Notes: generated from the letters alone by a model not told the origin. A stretch of 64,000 nucleotides of DNA from Toxoplasma gondii ME49 (GCF_000006565.2 NC_031476.1:1016458-1080457); one strand, 5' to 3'; counted from the first letter of the stretch, positions 1-15,229 are shown. Program-made: numbers and translations.

Positions 1-3000
1 CAGCTGCGACGCGGAGAGCTTTACGAATTCTATTTCTTCTCTCTTCTCCACAGTTCAGTGATCTGTCTACAAAGCCTAGGCCTTGCTTCGCTCTCTCTCG
101 TGCCTCCCTCTGAAAATGTCCTCTTGTTCTCTTCGAAACTGCTCATCTCGCGAGAGCTCTCTTCTGTCATTCCTGCAGACTCTGCAGGGAACGAAACTAG
201 CAGGCGGTCGCCGCCCGAAGAAGTCTCTCGAGTTTTCACTCGTTCTTCTTCTGCTGCTGCATTTCGTGTAGTTTTGAGTGTTGAGGCTCACAGATCCTTC
301 CGCAGCACATCTGTCACTTCTAAGCGCCCCCTCCCGACAACAGGGATCTATATGCGGACATGGACAGAAGCTGGAAGGTTTTTTATGTGCCAGAAAATGA
401 ATCCCTGAGTGTCACTTGCGGGTTTGTGTATCTCGTCGTTTTCCGAGAAACGTTTCTCTATCGCGGAAGGCATTCCTCGCTCGCTGTCGGCTTTTGCGGA
501 GCGTGTCATATACGTCCTTCCTTCTACGTTTCTTGTGGCTCCCGTACACGAGCGACGTCCTTCACGCGCGCATGTAGATCGTCACTCGCCGGGCATCCGC
601 GAACAAGAAAATCATATGCCTCTTTCGAAGCGACGCCTCCGCGTTTGTCGATGGCGAGTGCGAGGAGAAAAGCGAAACAGAACTTGTGTCGCTCGAATAA
701 ACCATGGCACGTTCTGCGATACACTTGGAGAGTCAGTTCTCGCTGAAGCACGGTCACGCGCTGCGCGACATTGCCCTTCTGTAAAGCAAGACAGTGAAAC
801 AACGACAACAGACAAGCTAAACAGAAGAAACTGATTATAAATATAAATACATAGATATGCATATATACATATACATATATATACATATCTATGCATATAT
901 CTTTCTATATATACAGATGCATATATATATATATATATATATAGGGTAAGATATAGCGGCTGATGCACTTGCCTGTTTAGATATTCCAAAGACACTTGAA
1001 AAGTTATATCCAGTTTCGCAGACATCCCCTCACTCTCTGCGAGACTTCGAGGTGGACGCCTTCTGTCTATCCCCAGGGATATGTGCATGCATTCCTCTAT
1101 TTGGCCGCCCGCACAGGTCCAGTGTGTTCCGTTCTGTGTGCAAGTGTTTCCTGGCGTCGCCTTTTCTCCTTGCTGGTCGTTTCGCCTTTTGTCGAAGATC
1201 GTGACAACGAGGAACCCGTTGATTCGAAGTCGCTCACGCTCCTCTATTGGTGGAGACGCGAGCTCGAAAAGTCTGTCAGCGTTCCGTTCTGTAGCTTTCA
1301 GTGACGGCTGCTCGTCATCGCTCTCGCGGCTTTCACAAAACTCCTCACCTCTCCCTGCGTCTCTTCTAGAACGTGTCTAAAAACTCTGAGGAAGGCGTTC
1401 AGCGACTGTCTGTACACCGCGTTGAGGCGACTCAGAGCAGCAACCACAAAATACAGAAGAGCTCCGCGCGCTGCAACCCCTCGAAAGAGGTCTCTTGCTC
1501 TGTCGAGTGTCAGCGTCGTTTCCTCGGCAACCTGCAGTCTTTTTCGAAGGTCGTCCGACATGCGTTTCGAGGCCGCCAGCACATCAACCAGTCGATCGTC
1601 CACCAAAATGTCTCCTGTCACCCCGGCAAGAAGCTGGAAAGATCAGGAAAGTGGACAGCATACAAGTGGAAGCACAACGTGAAGGAGTGAACATATATCT
1701 ATATCTATATATATCTATCTATCTATCTATCTATATATATATATATATATATACGTGTATATATTTGTATGAGAAAATACATCTACGAATAGTCTCGAGA
1801 AGTGCATTTGAATCTTGAATGCAGTGAACCAAAGAGACACGGAGAACGAGCTCCTTTGTAAGCGTGCACGGTTTCATGCCGACGTGTGACAATAAATAGG
1901 AGCTTCATGCTGATTCACATTTGTGTCTATATATACATATTACCGGTCAACATGTATACGGACATGAGCTTCATGCTCATGCTCACCTATATCTATATCT
2001 ATATCTATATATCTATCTGTCTAATATATATATGTATATATATGCGTTTCATGTCGATGTGAGTTTATCTGATTCGGTGTATGTGATAAGTGCGTGGCGT
2101 TGTTTTGTAGCTGGACAGATACTTTTGCATTATCTCGGGGTAATGCTGTCAGTGTGCTTTCTCCTCGGGCGTTCCTCCGGCGCACCGTCAGAATGTCTTC
2201 TTCAATTTTATGCTTTCGCCGCGTGTCTTCTGCGATTGCGACGACAAGGGCGTCTCGCTGCTCCTCGAGCTCGGGATTCTCTTGCTTCACAGCTTCGATC
2301 AGCAACTGCTCCTCCAGGCCTGCAGGCGTTATGGCGAAGTTGATAACTGTCACCCGCGCATAGACTGCAGGCCCAAACGAAGGCGTTGCGTGCGGCGTCA
2401 CAAACACAAGACGAAAGTGGGGGTTCCACGCGACCTTTGACCCCCCTGCAAGCGTGAGAGGCGCGGAGGAAACCTAGATAAAAGAACCAAGCAAACAAAG
2501 GAGACGGGGAAAAAAGAGTGAACAGAGAGAGACAGGAAGCCACACACGGTTTCCAACTTCCGTTTGAGGTATCTTTCTATATGCACCCGAATCCTGTTCT
2601 CGGCTGCCTCCCCCCCCCCCCCCCCGTGTGGCGTTCTCAGCAGGCACTCAGGACAGCAGTTCAAGGGGAGGGAGACCGTGTCGTTGTGTGACCCCAGTAT
2701 GTACTCAGAGATGCTCTGAAAAGCGCAAAATCTGCATGTCGAGCTTTGCGGATGCTGACATGCGCATCGGAAAGACTTTCTTGATTGACAAACGACGGTT
2801 CCGCGAAACGAGGGGAGAGGAAGGAGTGCCTTCGCGAGCAGAAAAAAGGATTGAGAGCTTTGGCGCTCTGAAAGGGGAGTTCTGGGTGCGTTGTTTCCCT
2901 AGGCTTGCCACTTTGACCCCACCGCCACAGTTGCTTCTGTTTCCTTTGATTTCGACCTGTCTACATTCTCTCGAACCAAGCCCTTGCTCCACAATACTTT

Positions 3001-6000
3001 GCACGCATCACGAATCGAGCTGTCTGGGGGTTCCTGCGCTCTGTAGGCCGCCCTCGCCGTTCGCACCAGTGAGAGCAGAAATCCATATATTCCGCGTGGA
3101 CACAACCGATGGGGACGGCCCAACGCACATCAGTCATTGTGCATCGTCCCTGGGGTACCGTACACACACCATGTGCGGTGGCTGCGAAAAGCCAGCCACC
3201 ACCCGACCCTGGAGTCACATTTGAACCTGCGCGTAGCAGCCGAACAGAATCGGCCTCACTTCTTTCCCCGTTTTGAATTTGAAGAACTAAGGCAACCACC
3301 GTGGTCGGTTTATCCTTCGTTTCCTCTTGCCTTACAGGTTGGGCGAGGAAAGGGCCGACTGCAGGGTCGAGGAAGTCATCTGCAAGTTCGACGAGAATAC
3401 GAGCTCCCATGTTGACGGCATTTGCGAGACCATCCAGGAAGGACGGCGAATCAGATCTCAACATGAGGTCGAATCCTTTGCTGTTTTCCTCGCCTTCTCC
3501 AAGGAAATGCGCTCCGGTTTCCCTTGCCCCTCTGGCGGTCGGCTGGGCCATCTGCTCTTTTCCTCCTCTGTCTGAAGAAGCTGGAGGCGAGAACGGTCTC
3601 GGATTCGTAGAGAATCGCTCGGCGTCTCTCGAGGAGCTCTCGGTGCCCGCAAGCGTTGCTCCTGCGTCCCCCTGTCTCCCCCTCTCTCGTCTCAAACCCA
3701 GCGCATGCCTTGCTCTACCCCACGGCCCAAATCCACCTGAAGAGGCAGAAGAAGAAAGAGAAGAAGAAGAAAGAGAAGAAGAAGGAGAAGAAGAAGGAGA
3801 AGAAGAAGGAGAGCACGACCAGAGAGAGTATGTGTTGCGAAGCCACTTTCTCGCCTGCCCCTGAGGGTCGACGAGGAGAGGCCACCGATGGCGGCGGGCA
3901 GAGCGCGTTGCAAGGACTGCATTTTCGAGACTCAGGCGATCCCCCGGTAGTCCTTGGAGAACGAATTCTCTCTCTTCCTCTGGACTCGAGAGAGCGTGGA
4001 GAAGAGAGAAAGGAGCAGACACTTTCAGCGCCTCGGCACACTTGCCTATCCACTGATCCAGCAAACTCTTGCGGCACGCACCCGTAAGCGGGCCGGCGTA
4101 CGACAGCATCCCTGCGCGCAGGCGAAGAAAAGCACTGGAGGATAGAGAGCAGCAAGCGAACGGAGAGCGGACGAAAAGAACGGGGGACAGGAAAACAAAA
4201 GCTCGCGGAGGAAAGAGAAAAAGTCGGAGCGGAGGACGCGAAAACGTGAAGGAAAACAAGAAAGGGGAGAACAGAGACACTTTTGCAAAGAGCACGCGAG
4301 GGAACGAGGCTTGTCTTTTTCACAACTGATTCTCAAGAAAAACGGAGACAGTTCTTCGTTGAAGGCGACAGGCATCGAACGTCTTCCGCGACAGAACCAA
4401 CTGAATACGAGAGCAAAGTCAATGCAAGACAGAGAGCGACCGCGGCTTCTGATGCAAGTGAGGGAGGGAATCTAGAATGCGCATGCACAGACACGCTGAG
4501 ACGAGGAGAGATGGAAGAAGCAGACGAGATTCCAACAGAGAAAGCAGAGTAGAAGACAGTGAAGGACAGAGAGCAGCCGATAAAGAAGCGCTGAGATCGA
4601 AAGGCGCCGGTCGTTGTACGGAGAGAAGGAAGCGTGTAGCAACAATTCCAAGAGAGGCCAGGATCAGAGAGAGAAAAAATGAGGAGGAGAGACGAAAAAC
4701 TCAGGAAGAGAAGAAGAGAAGTCTCTTTCCTTCTCGCACCTTGGAGAAAAAGGAGTCAATGAGTGACATACCCCCAACGATACCCCCTTCACTCCCCAAT
4801 ATAAATATATACACAAGTATATGCAACTACAGGCCGATTTCTCCGTTTTCGCCGCCCTCCGGGAATGCAAATGCAAAGGCTTTCATGCATCGGTCAGAAG
4901 TATTTCTCGTGCATATGCTCTCACAGAAGTGTATGGGGGCACTTATGCACCTCTACACTTACACAAATACTCAATGTGTCCGTAGACATGCATATGTATG
5001 TATATATATATATATATATGTACATGTGCATACATATATATCGGTGAATCTCTGTATATTTATCTTACATCATATACATATATGCATATACGTAGAACGC
5101 TATTTAGTTGAGGTCATATACCTCCATAGTTATGTTGGTCTACATGGGTTCTCTCACACGCGTACACGTACCTATAATTATTCGGGAAAGCTCATGATTG
5201 TACCAATATACATACTACTCTAAGATTATTCAGCTTCTCCCACATATATATATATATATATATCAAAAACTTCGTAGGTCCTCTTTTATATATATATATA
5301 TATATATGTACGTCCATTTTCACACATTTATAAATATATGTATATAAATATATATATATATATGAGTATATTTGAGTTTCACCTGCGGAGAGAAGCATGT
5401 CTCCAGAGTGCGTTTCAGACCGTTGGTCGAGAAGGCGTGCTTCTTCAGCCCAGCGCGCGGCCTCTGTGGAGACAGCGCAAATGAGCCTTTCTGCTCTTGC
5501 GAGTCGGACTTGTGTGTCGGTGATTTGCGTCTGCAGTTTCTCTGCATGCGCTTTGGAGTCGAGGATTCGCTTCTCGAGCTGGTGAATTCTGCAGCATGTT
5601 GCCGGAGAAGCGGAGAGGAAAAAGTATTGCAATCCAGCGCTCTCAGCTGTCTCACGCAGTCCATTGCGGCGGTGGTGTGCGGCAATAACGATAGAATGAC
5701 CTTTTCATCGGAGTGACAGTCGATGTCCCAAGTACATCCGGTTGCCTTTTTTGCATTCGTTCGCATAGTGGGAGAGCAAGAAGAGCGTTTTCTCTGTCAA
5801 TCGTTACATTGATGGACCCTAATACTTTATTTTCATGAAGGCTAAGAGTCACCCGAGAACAAGAGAGTGGAAGGAAATAAGCATCTAACCACGGAGAAGG
5901 ATGGAGGTCGCGTCTCGTTTGATCACGTTCAGAAGCACGGCACGAACCGGTCGCACAGTAGCGCTGATTGCTTTCAACAAGTTCGTATCGGAGTTCGCGT

Positions 6001-9000
6001 GAGAGTGTCTCTGTTTATGTGCTTTCAAACATGGACTCCTAGATGTCTTCTGTAGTCAGACATTTTTTCTCTCCTTCCTCACCCTTCTTGCGCTTCCCGC
6101 AAGACGGCCTGCTTCGCCGCAAGAGTCTCTTCAGCGGCTGCGAGCGCGGCCTCGGCGACAGCAAGCCGCTCTTTCTTGGGCTCCATCTCACGCGTGACCT
6201 AGGGAACGAAACGCATGCAAAGAAGAAAGAAAACACGGTGAGGTGCTCAAGACAGGAGAGAAAGCAAGGTTATTTTCTGGAGAAGAATATAGACAGATCG
6301 TGTTTGCCGAAGGTACGTGAAGAACGTCCTGAAAACTGGCGACTCTCGAGCGGTCGACGGTGTACCCGTCCAGTAAGGAAAGTTGAGAGCGGCCCGAGAG
6401 CGGAGAGAAACGAAACCTCGGAAAAGCAAACAAAAGTCACTCCACAGCTTTCTGAACGATCCGCTGTCGGGTGCGTCTCAATTTCTTCTGGGCGTTCAGC
6501 AACAACACGGCGAAGTGAACAACCCAGCGTCTCCGCTGGAGACCTCAGCCAGGCTGCCGGCAGAGGAGACTCTACGGTTTCCGGAAACAAGAGAAGTCTT
6601 TTCTTCCTTCATCGGCCTCTTTTCCAACATCAGACGTACTGGACGAAATCCCACCGAGCACTCATCCGAGAGAGTGTAAAGGCGCCTATACCTTTACCTA
6701 TATAGAGATCTTCGTAGAGATAGGAGTACATGTACACATAGAGACGGACATCGAGTTTTATATATACACGTACAAACGCATACATGCATACACACGCATA
6801 TCTATCCATATCTATCTATCCATATCTATCAATATATATATATATATATATGTTTATGTGTATGTCAAGAAGATGGTATGTGTCGATCGAGGAGCGTTTG
6901 CTGTTCGCTGCATGCTGGGTCGCTAGAATTCTTTCATCTTGACACCTCGACTTTGGTTTTTCCGTAGCTTTCTCACCACGGCGTATCGCTCGATTGCACA
7001 CACCCACATGCAGAGCGAGGTGGCGGCCTTGGAAACCTGTTTCACTTCTTCTGGGGTGAAGTTTTCCAATTTGGTGAACTTCTGGAGCTGCGCGAGAAGC
7101 CGAGGCGGCACATGGTCGCGGTCATACTCGCGAAGTTGCTGCAGCAGCGTTGTGTCGTTCAAGAGTTTCTTCGCTTCCTCCCAAGTAGGCTTTCGACCCT
7201 TCAGCAGACAGACCGCCTGAAGCACTGTCTCAACCAACGCAGGCGGATTCGGGAACGACTTTAGCTCCTGAATGTCTTTCTTGTCAAGAGCGTCCAAGGC
7301 CTTCAGCGCAGCACCGAGCTCCGGCAGCACGCGACTTATCTCGGCTTCGCAGTCGCTTTTGATGCCCTGTGCCTCACGCCGCGCCGCAGCCGCCGCGAGC
7401 CTCTCTGCGGCGCATACGCGTTCCGCTTCGTCTGCTCGCTGAAGGCCGGAGACAGCACCCGAGACGGAGCGCAGAGGAGAGCTGCGGATCTGCGTCGCTT
7501 GGGGAGAGGGGAGACGGTGGCGGAACACGACAAAGGAAGAGAAGGATCACGAAAAAGAGACAGAAGGAAGACGAAAAGGAGACAAAAGGAACGGCGGGCA
7601 CTGGGATCGCGCGCCTCACCGAGAGAGAGAGTTCGAAGCACTCCAGGTATTCCAAGAGCGAAGACAGACAAAGATAACAGGGTGTCGAGAAGAAGAGGGA
7701 GACCCTCTGTGAGATACGTGATCGGGACAAAGGTGAAGCGGCGAAGACAGATACCATGTGAGGACGGCTCTTGACGCCGACTTCGTTTTCCGACATCCAG
7801 ATAATTGTCTCCATACGCAAGCGACTGCGTGAGCTCTCGTCTCCCGAGAAAGGGAGACAGGCGGACAGACGCAAGAAGAAAGTGCGAAGAGACTGGGGTA
7901 CTTTGACCAGGATCTGAGATTTGCTGATTTCTCGTGGAGAGCGACCGAGAGAAGCGAGAGAGGAGATGTGGAGAACGACAACACAAATCGCCTTCGTTTC
8001 GGAATTCAGAGACGGGTGTGGTGTGCTGCCATTTCTGTGGTTTCGAAGAACATCACGGAGCGGTTCCGTCTGTGTCTCGTCTTGAGCGCACTAGTCCTTG
8101 GCTTCTTCTCGTTCGCTCGGAGACTCCGAGTCTCGCCCGAGGCGTGAGAAAGAGGATTTGTTTTAGGAAGCGGGTGGATGTCATCCACGTTCGGCGAGCT
8201 ACAAGTCTCACCTGGCGGTCGCGCTCAAGGGAAGCCATCAACTGCTGAGTATCACGAGTCGATTTCTCCAGGACAGGTTGAGACTTGAGCAGATCCACCC
8301 TCAGCTGCTCAACCAGCTTCGTCGTCGCTTCCAGGCGGGAGATGCCTCTGCGGTAGTGGCGCGTTCTCTCCTCTGGAGAACGGACAAGGCACAGGGCGAT
8401 CGACGGAGGAGACTCAAGAGAGAGAACTGGCGGCGCGGATGCAGAAGCAAGTGGAGAGAGCGGAGCAGAAGGTGCGACGGGAGGGGGAGGCGACGGCGCA
8501 GAGAGGGGAAGCGTTTACAGTTGACAGGGCCGTCAGGTGAGAAGGCGAAGAATGCGATAAGGTGCAACAGGTGGATGTGGAAGAACGAGGCGTCGAAAGA
8601 AAGAAACGCCGCAACGAAACCTCGATGACCGTATACGTCTCATATCTGCATAGACACTGGATTGCAGTTCATAGATCACAGGAGATTTAGAGTTAGACCT
8701 CAACTCCACTGCGTTAGTGTACGCCTCTCTGTGGGTCTTTCTTATGAGTCACGAAAAAATTCTGTGACAGGCTCTCGACAACCACCCTTCTCGAACTTGG
8801 CTTCAGACGAACAGCAGAGAAGGCAAACCAGACAGGAGAGCAAAAGAAACAGCTGTCCTTTTCTTCTTCTGGAGCGCCCTTACGAATGGCGGCCCTCTCA
8901 GTATCCAGAAGGTGAAGATAGCATTGCAGAAAGTCCACGAAGCTGCTTCCTGTCGTGTACACCCGACGTCCTGTCTCCTCGTAAAACGCCGCCTGTGCCG

Positions 9001-9940
9001 CCACCGCGTAGGCGTGGAAATCGGCAGAGACTCTGAAATCATCAGGAAACTCAGCGAAGGAAGCATCTACGAAACAGACGTCTTCGAGGGAGTGAACGAC
9101 CAGATGTCCAGGTGCGATGAACAGCCCGCAGCTTAGCCGAAGAGCGACAAGAGAAATCGTAGCCTTGTCGCCTGCTGCGTGCAGCAGCTGCTGAAACATC
9201 ACAGATGGAATTCGGTGGTGCAGACACTGCTGTTCTGAAACACGTATGCATTAACGAAGCATAGACAAACATGTATATCTATATATATATATATGCATTT
9301 CTTACATGTACATATATATATATATATGTATATGTATACGTTCACATACACAAGTATTCACACAAATACAACTATAAATGTCTGCATATGCATATATGTA
9401 TGTGTATGCCTACTATTCTGGCTACCTGAATGGCTGCAGTGGAGAAGTAGACAACGCGACACATATACTTATATATATATATATATATATACATATATAT
9501 ATACGAATACATCTGTGTACCTCTGCAGTACATACACATCCATATATATATATATATATATTTGCACTGCGTTAATGTGTGCTGTGTAAAAGACGATTAC
9601 GCGCTAAGTGTGGAGATATTGTCGGGGGCAATGAGGTCCGGCTGCGCGCTACAGAAATGTCTGGCGACGCAGAGCAAAGCCTCCCTTGGCCATGCATCGA
9701 AGTAGTCGATAGTGGTGCAGCTTCGGAGTCCAGGGAACTGACGGCAGCGGGACCTGGGCAATCGTTGGGTCACGGGAGAAATTGAAAGCCGCATCAAACA
9801 AGAAGTTTAAACCAAGTCGAAGACATCCCGTTGACAGATGAGACTGTGTCTGACAGTGCCGATCTGCATGCGCGTTTTAGATACACGAAACCTCAACAAA
9901 TAAAGAAATCGATGTCGGTAGCATGTGACTGTGCTTATCA

Positions 9941-9985
<45 letters not shown>

Positions 9986-12900
9986 TGTATGTGTTGTTTT
10001 ATATGTGCATATGTACACGCCCGCAAAAGCCGAAATGCCTACACGGTTTCTTGATTGTAGGGACCTATATGCTTGTGTGTATATGTGTGCACCTGTGAGT
10101 CTTTATATATGTAGATGCATACATGTCTTTGTCCGCTTTTCTTCATTCTTTGAGGCATTTGGGAAGGTGACTTCCCGCGCACATTCACAGTTTTCCTCTC
10201 CACGAGCAACCTGGAATTTTCCAGGTTGTTCTACATGTTTCGGTGTGTGTGTAGAGAGCGCGAATGGGAGTGCATGAATGTGGGCTTCTTTGCTCGACAG
10301 TCCGTTTGGGTCGTCGCTTTTCCTCGTTTTAACTCTGCCTGCAGTGCGTCGATCAACTACGCCTCCGCTGCTTTGACTCCCAGAGAACACACCCAAGGAG
10401 ACGCTGAGTGCATATCCTTCTCCGTGAATCGCGAGGTATCGGTCTGTTTGTGCAGCGAAGCAGACGGCGAACTGGCTCCAGGTCAAGCTCCCGAATTCAG
10501 ATCACCTGCTGTGTCGTTTATCATCTGTGCATGAGTTTCGCTGCACAAGTGGAGTTCTGTCCGCGCTGCAACCTCCCTCTTGCTTTCGTCGCAGGCGAAA
10601 ACAGACCTCCTCTCGCCTCCACTCACCTGAGGGAAGGGCCGACAGGCGAAATGGCGAGGACGACGTGGAAACGCTCACGCACAAGTTGAGCGAAGCGCGA
10701 CCGCTCGGCCTTGGAGCCGCCAGGTGTGCATCCATCCGGGAGTCTGGAGGCCACAGCGAAGCTTTCTGAACCGGGGCAGCTGAGGCCGAGGGTGTCAGCG
10801 GGCGCCCAGGCGGCCTCTGCCGTGGCGGGAGCGGGTCCGAGGCGGCGCAGCGCATGCAGAAGTTGTTCTTCTTCCGTTGAGTCGAACAAGTCCGGAACTT
10901 CGCCTGAACGATAGACGGAGAGAGAGGCGAATGGCCGAGGTGAGGAGAGAGCAACGAGGAAGAGAGGAGACGACGACGTACGAAGTTCGCTTGAAAACAC
11001 AGTCTGTCGGTGAGACAGGAAGCACGCCTCGCGAGGATGAGTGAAAGAGACGAGAGGATAGAAGAACAAAGACGACAAACGGGCACGCTGGCGAACTCGG
11101 GCGGGAGCTCTGAGAGCGAGAAACAGAACGGGCCTGAACTCCTCCAATCCCGCATGCATGAAACTAAATGCGTTCGTATTTCTCAACCTCGACTACGCTC
11201 TGCTAACAGAATGGAGCTTCGAACTGAACATCGAGAACCTGCATCTGAGCAACTCCTTCTGTGAGTCATGTGATGAAAACAGATAAGTAAAATGACGAAA
11301 AGTAAAAAGAACTCAGACAGCGAGAGAACACACAGAGCCGACCTTGAGACTTTCGACATCTTGAGGTTGCGACGAATCGACTGTGCGGTGTCAATCGATG
11401 TGTGTATGAAGTCGTGAGAAACACGATATCTCCCTCTTGAGCTTTTTTTTCTCTCCAACTCGAACGGCGAGAGAGAGAACAAGGCACCAACGGTAGGCAA
11501 AACGAAGCCTTGCTTCTCTTTCGTTTTCTCCCAAGTCTCTCCTTCGTTTCTTCGACCGTTCGGCTCCGCTCGACCTTGCGTTCCCCTCCATTCGTTCACC
11601 ATTCCTTTTATTTCGTTCTTCTCCAAACAGAGGCACCCTCGAATGCGGCTTCGTTCGCGCAACACTTTCCATATTCGTTTTCACTCTCCCTCTCTTTTCT
11701 CTCGCGCTCCTCATTTCTTCTTCTTCGTCACTCTCCCTCTGCGTCCTTCTCCTCGTCACTCTTGCCTACCTGCGACCATGAGACTGACGAGGTCTTCGAG
11801 AAACTGTTCGTCGCGAATCTGCGAGTCTGCGAGCAAGAAGACGATCGGCTTTCCGTCGGCTGCGAGGCTTCGGAGAACGCGCTTCAGGTCTTCTCGGAAG
11901 TCTGCGGGACTGTACCGACTGCTCGCGCGTATCGAGTAGAGTGGCGTCTCGGCGATGTGGGCGGCGAGATGCGCTAAGCTCTGTCGGCCTAGAGAGAGAC
12001 AGTGGAAGCCGAGAAGCGCGAGATGCTAGAACGCAACTGACGGCGCGACGCTGGGTCGGACAGGCCCCGAAGAGAAGCAGCGACGTAGACACTCTTAGCG
12101 CATGCAAGGAACATGGCGGTGGCGGACAAACGCAGAGGAGGAAGGCAGCAGAGAAGAGAGGAACACGAAGGAACAGAGAGAGAAAAGGAGAAGCAAGAGA
12201 GAACTCCAGGACGAAAATGAAGGATGTGAAAGGGGAAAGGGAGCGTACCGGAGAGGAAAGGGAGAGAAACAAGTAAGCGAGCAAAAAAGGGGAACGAGAG
12301 ACACGAAAGAGAGGAAAAACGGACATGAGACGCAAGAAGGAAAACGATGCAGAGGACGGCAGAGAGCATGAGGATTTGACTCAAGAATCGCGAGACCCCT
12401 GGGCGTCCTTGCTCTTTCTCACACTCGCATGTAGACTGCAAGAAGGTCGACTGTTTCCCCGTTTAACAGCGGCCAGAAGCATTCGAGAAATTGCCTTCCC
12501 TTTTGCCGCTGTTTGTTCGTCGAAGGAGTGCTCCTGACCCCCGTCAAGAAGAGAGAGAATACCCTCCTCAGACTCTCTCCCGAGTGCCAGTGTGCAACTG
12601 GCGTCTTGGGAAGGTATCCACCGTCTCTTGTGAGAAAAGCAAACAGGCGCTCGTTTCCAGGACGCACCGCAGCCGTCGACGCCGAGCAGAAGCGCGTTGC
12701 CGCAAGGTAGAGAGAGAATTCGACAGAGCCTTAGAAGGTGCTTTCTGGCGTCGGCAAAGAAGACGAAATGCGACAGAGGCTTCGCATGGGGCGACAGAGG
12801 CGTTGTGAGCTGATACTCCGCCAGAGCTCTGAAAAAACGTTTCAACGAAGAAGCAGGGAGAAACCAAGAAAAAAAAAGCAGTTGCTTGCGTGTTCATGAA

Positions 12901-13880
12901 TGCTGTTGAACGGGAGAACTTTCGATCCAAGGCCCACACGAAGACACCCGTTGAACCATGCGACCCTGTCAAAGGCCGTGTGAAGAAAGCGGTGGGGGTG
13001 CCATTTTTTTACATTCGGTGACGGGAAACGGAGTTCTTTAAAAACTCCTACGAGTTCTACGTCAGAGTCAGCAGCAAAGAAACCGGGATGAGTTGACAGT
13101 GTGTGTACCAGAAAAGAAGAGCTTTGCGGATCATCCCTCGCGAAGCTACAGTTCAGCCTCAAGAGCCGCTGTGGAGATGCCGCTGCACCTGAGGCCTCAC
13201 GCTCCTTTGTCCCACCGCATCGACTGAAAATCCTACGTTTCTGACACTCAGGCTGCTGAACAACAACAAGCGACGCACGTCGCTTTGACCAGCGAGGCAT
13301 CAGAGCGCAAAGGCAAACCAGCGACGGAAAGGCACACCCTCCAACAAACGAACGAGGACGCCTGACTCGGTTCTCGGTGACCCCCGCGACGTACCGCATG
13401 CAGGCTTCCTCGATTTCCGATCCTTCGCCATCCACGGGCCTGTAGGGCGCCTGCAGCTTCCCGACGCTCGACAACGCCGTGAAAACAGAACTGGAGTCTA
13501 AGGGATCTGTGGGAGAAAGACTCAAGTGTCGACCGATTTGCCTCGACAGAAAGTCCTGGAGACGAAGGCGATCTGAAGCCCCGATCAAGCAGTCTTCGAA
13601 TCGACGGCACACTTCGTGGTGCCACAACCTGAAAACAAAGTTTCCAATCCCATCACCTCTTTACTTTGATATCTAGACAGACAGATATGCATACATACAT
13701 ACATAAATATATATATATATATATAACATACGTCACACCTTGCCTTCGGTGGCATCTCGACTTCAAAATATCTCTAATTCCATATATATATGTATATATA
13801 TATATATATGTATCATCTACAGAGACCCTTTGCCGGCGATGACATCGAGAATTCAAGACATTTTTAATAACCTGTGTATC

Positions 13881-13919
<39 letters not shown>

Positions 13920-15192
13920 GTAGGCCGTTTGCACACTCTCGTCGCCGTGGATTCGAGACATGATCAGAGTCGATGCAGACGGATTTCCGAAAAAGCCGTT
14001 TTTCTCGAGAAACGAGACGCAGGACGGGGCGTTTGTGTTTGAGGAGTTCCTCAGTTCTCCTGAATCGCGCGGTTCTCGTTTCGACGGCTGTGGCTTCCCA
14101 GGGTGTCGGCAAACGTTGATTCTGAACTGGTTTGCATCTCATTATTCCAAGCATTTTCGTCCGCATTTTCGTCCGCAAATCAAGGTCACCGGAGACCGAC
14201 GCAGGCGCATGTTGGACGCAGGGACACCACGAGGAAACGGTCTCACTAAAAGGCAGAGGAACTGATTTACACGCTGGGTATCTAGAGAGCTGTGTCGAGC
14301 AACAACGATTCTCAAGTAGTCTCTCTATCAATTCACAGATATCTACAAATATACGCTCATGCAAATATACACCTATGTACATATGCATAGATGTATATAC
14401 ATAGATGTATATATGCATGCATCTGCACAAATGTTTCTGTACCTGTGCATGTGTAGTAGATACCTCTACATGTACGCCTATATCTCGACATTTCTCTCTA
14501 TCTCTCTGTATCTCCATCTTTATTCATTTTGAGACAGCGACGTGTATCTCTCAACTCTCCTGTGCGGAGATACACATAAGACTGTACACGTCGACGTATG
14601 TACCTGGATATTTCCACATACAATTCCATCCTTCGCTTTCCAGTGGTACAATCTGCATGCGGCATCGCTCTGTTCTCGCTCACTTGATCAGCGTCGCCGC
14701 ATCGGTGACGGTTTCTTTTGTGGCCTGCATGCAGCCTTGAAGCACATGAGCGAGGTCGCGTAGGTCCCAGGTGTAGTGGGGGCTGTGTGGGGTTGGGAGA
14801 AGCAGGGAAGGAATTTTCAGAAACGAGTGCAGAGTGAGATTTACAAGCTTCTCCTGCAAGTCGCCGAAAGTCGGAAGCGCCTGCGTCATCCACTCCCGAA
14901 GCAGGGAACCAAAGACGACGTCCAGGGACTCGAAATTCCACCGGCAGTGCCACAGCGTTGCCATCTGCCGAAGCAGCCTGCAGAATCAGTGAAGGTAACC
15001 GAACCTCATCAGCTGTATGGACACCCCAGAGAGTACCCTCACCGGCTCGACAACGTGACGGACTCTTTCGTCGAGTGGATATTTCTGTCGTTGTCCGCAG
15101 CTCTCCGTAAAAAGGGTGTGTGTGTCACTTAAAATACAAAGAAGCTTGTTTCGATAAGCACGCCGATTCACATACAAAATACACAAATACAC

Positions 15193-15229
<37 letters not shown>

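Noticed and set aside
1..420. Possible further dynein exon at the left edge
   Set aside because: Several open frames and AG dinucleotides on the minus strand, but none encodes a recognisable AAA6 block.
12842..13627. 261-codon frame extending exon 15 to 12842
   Set aside because: Only its first 78 codons match dynein. The GTACGT donor at 13395 joins in phase to exon 16, so the rest is read-through.
13864..14517. 217-codon minus-strand frame between exons 14 and 15
   Set aside because: Exons 14 and 15 join directly and in phase, so this is intron.
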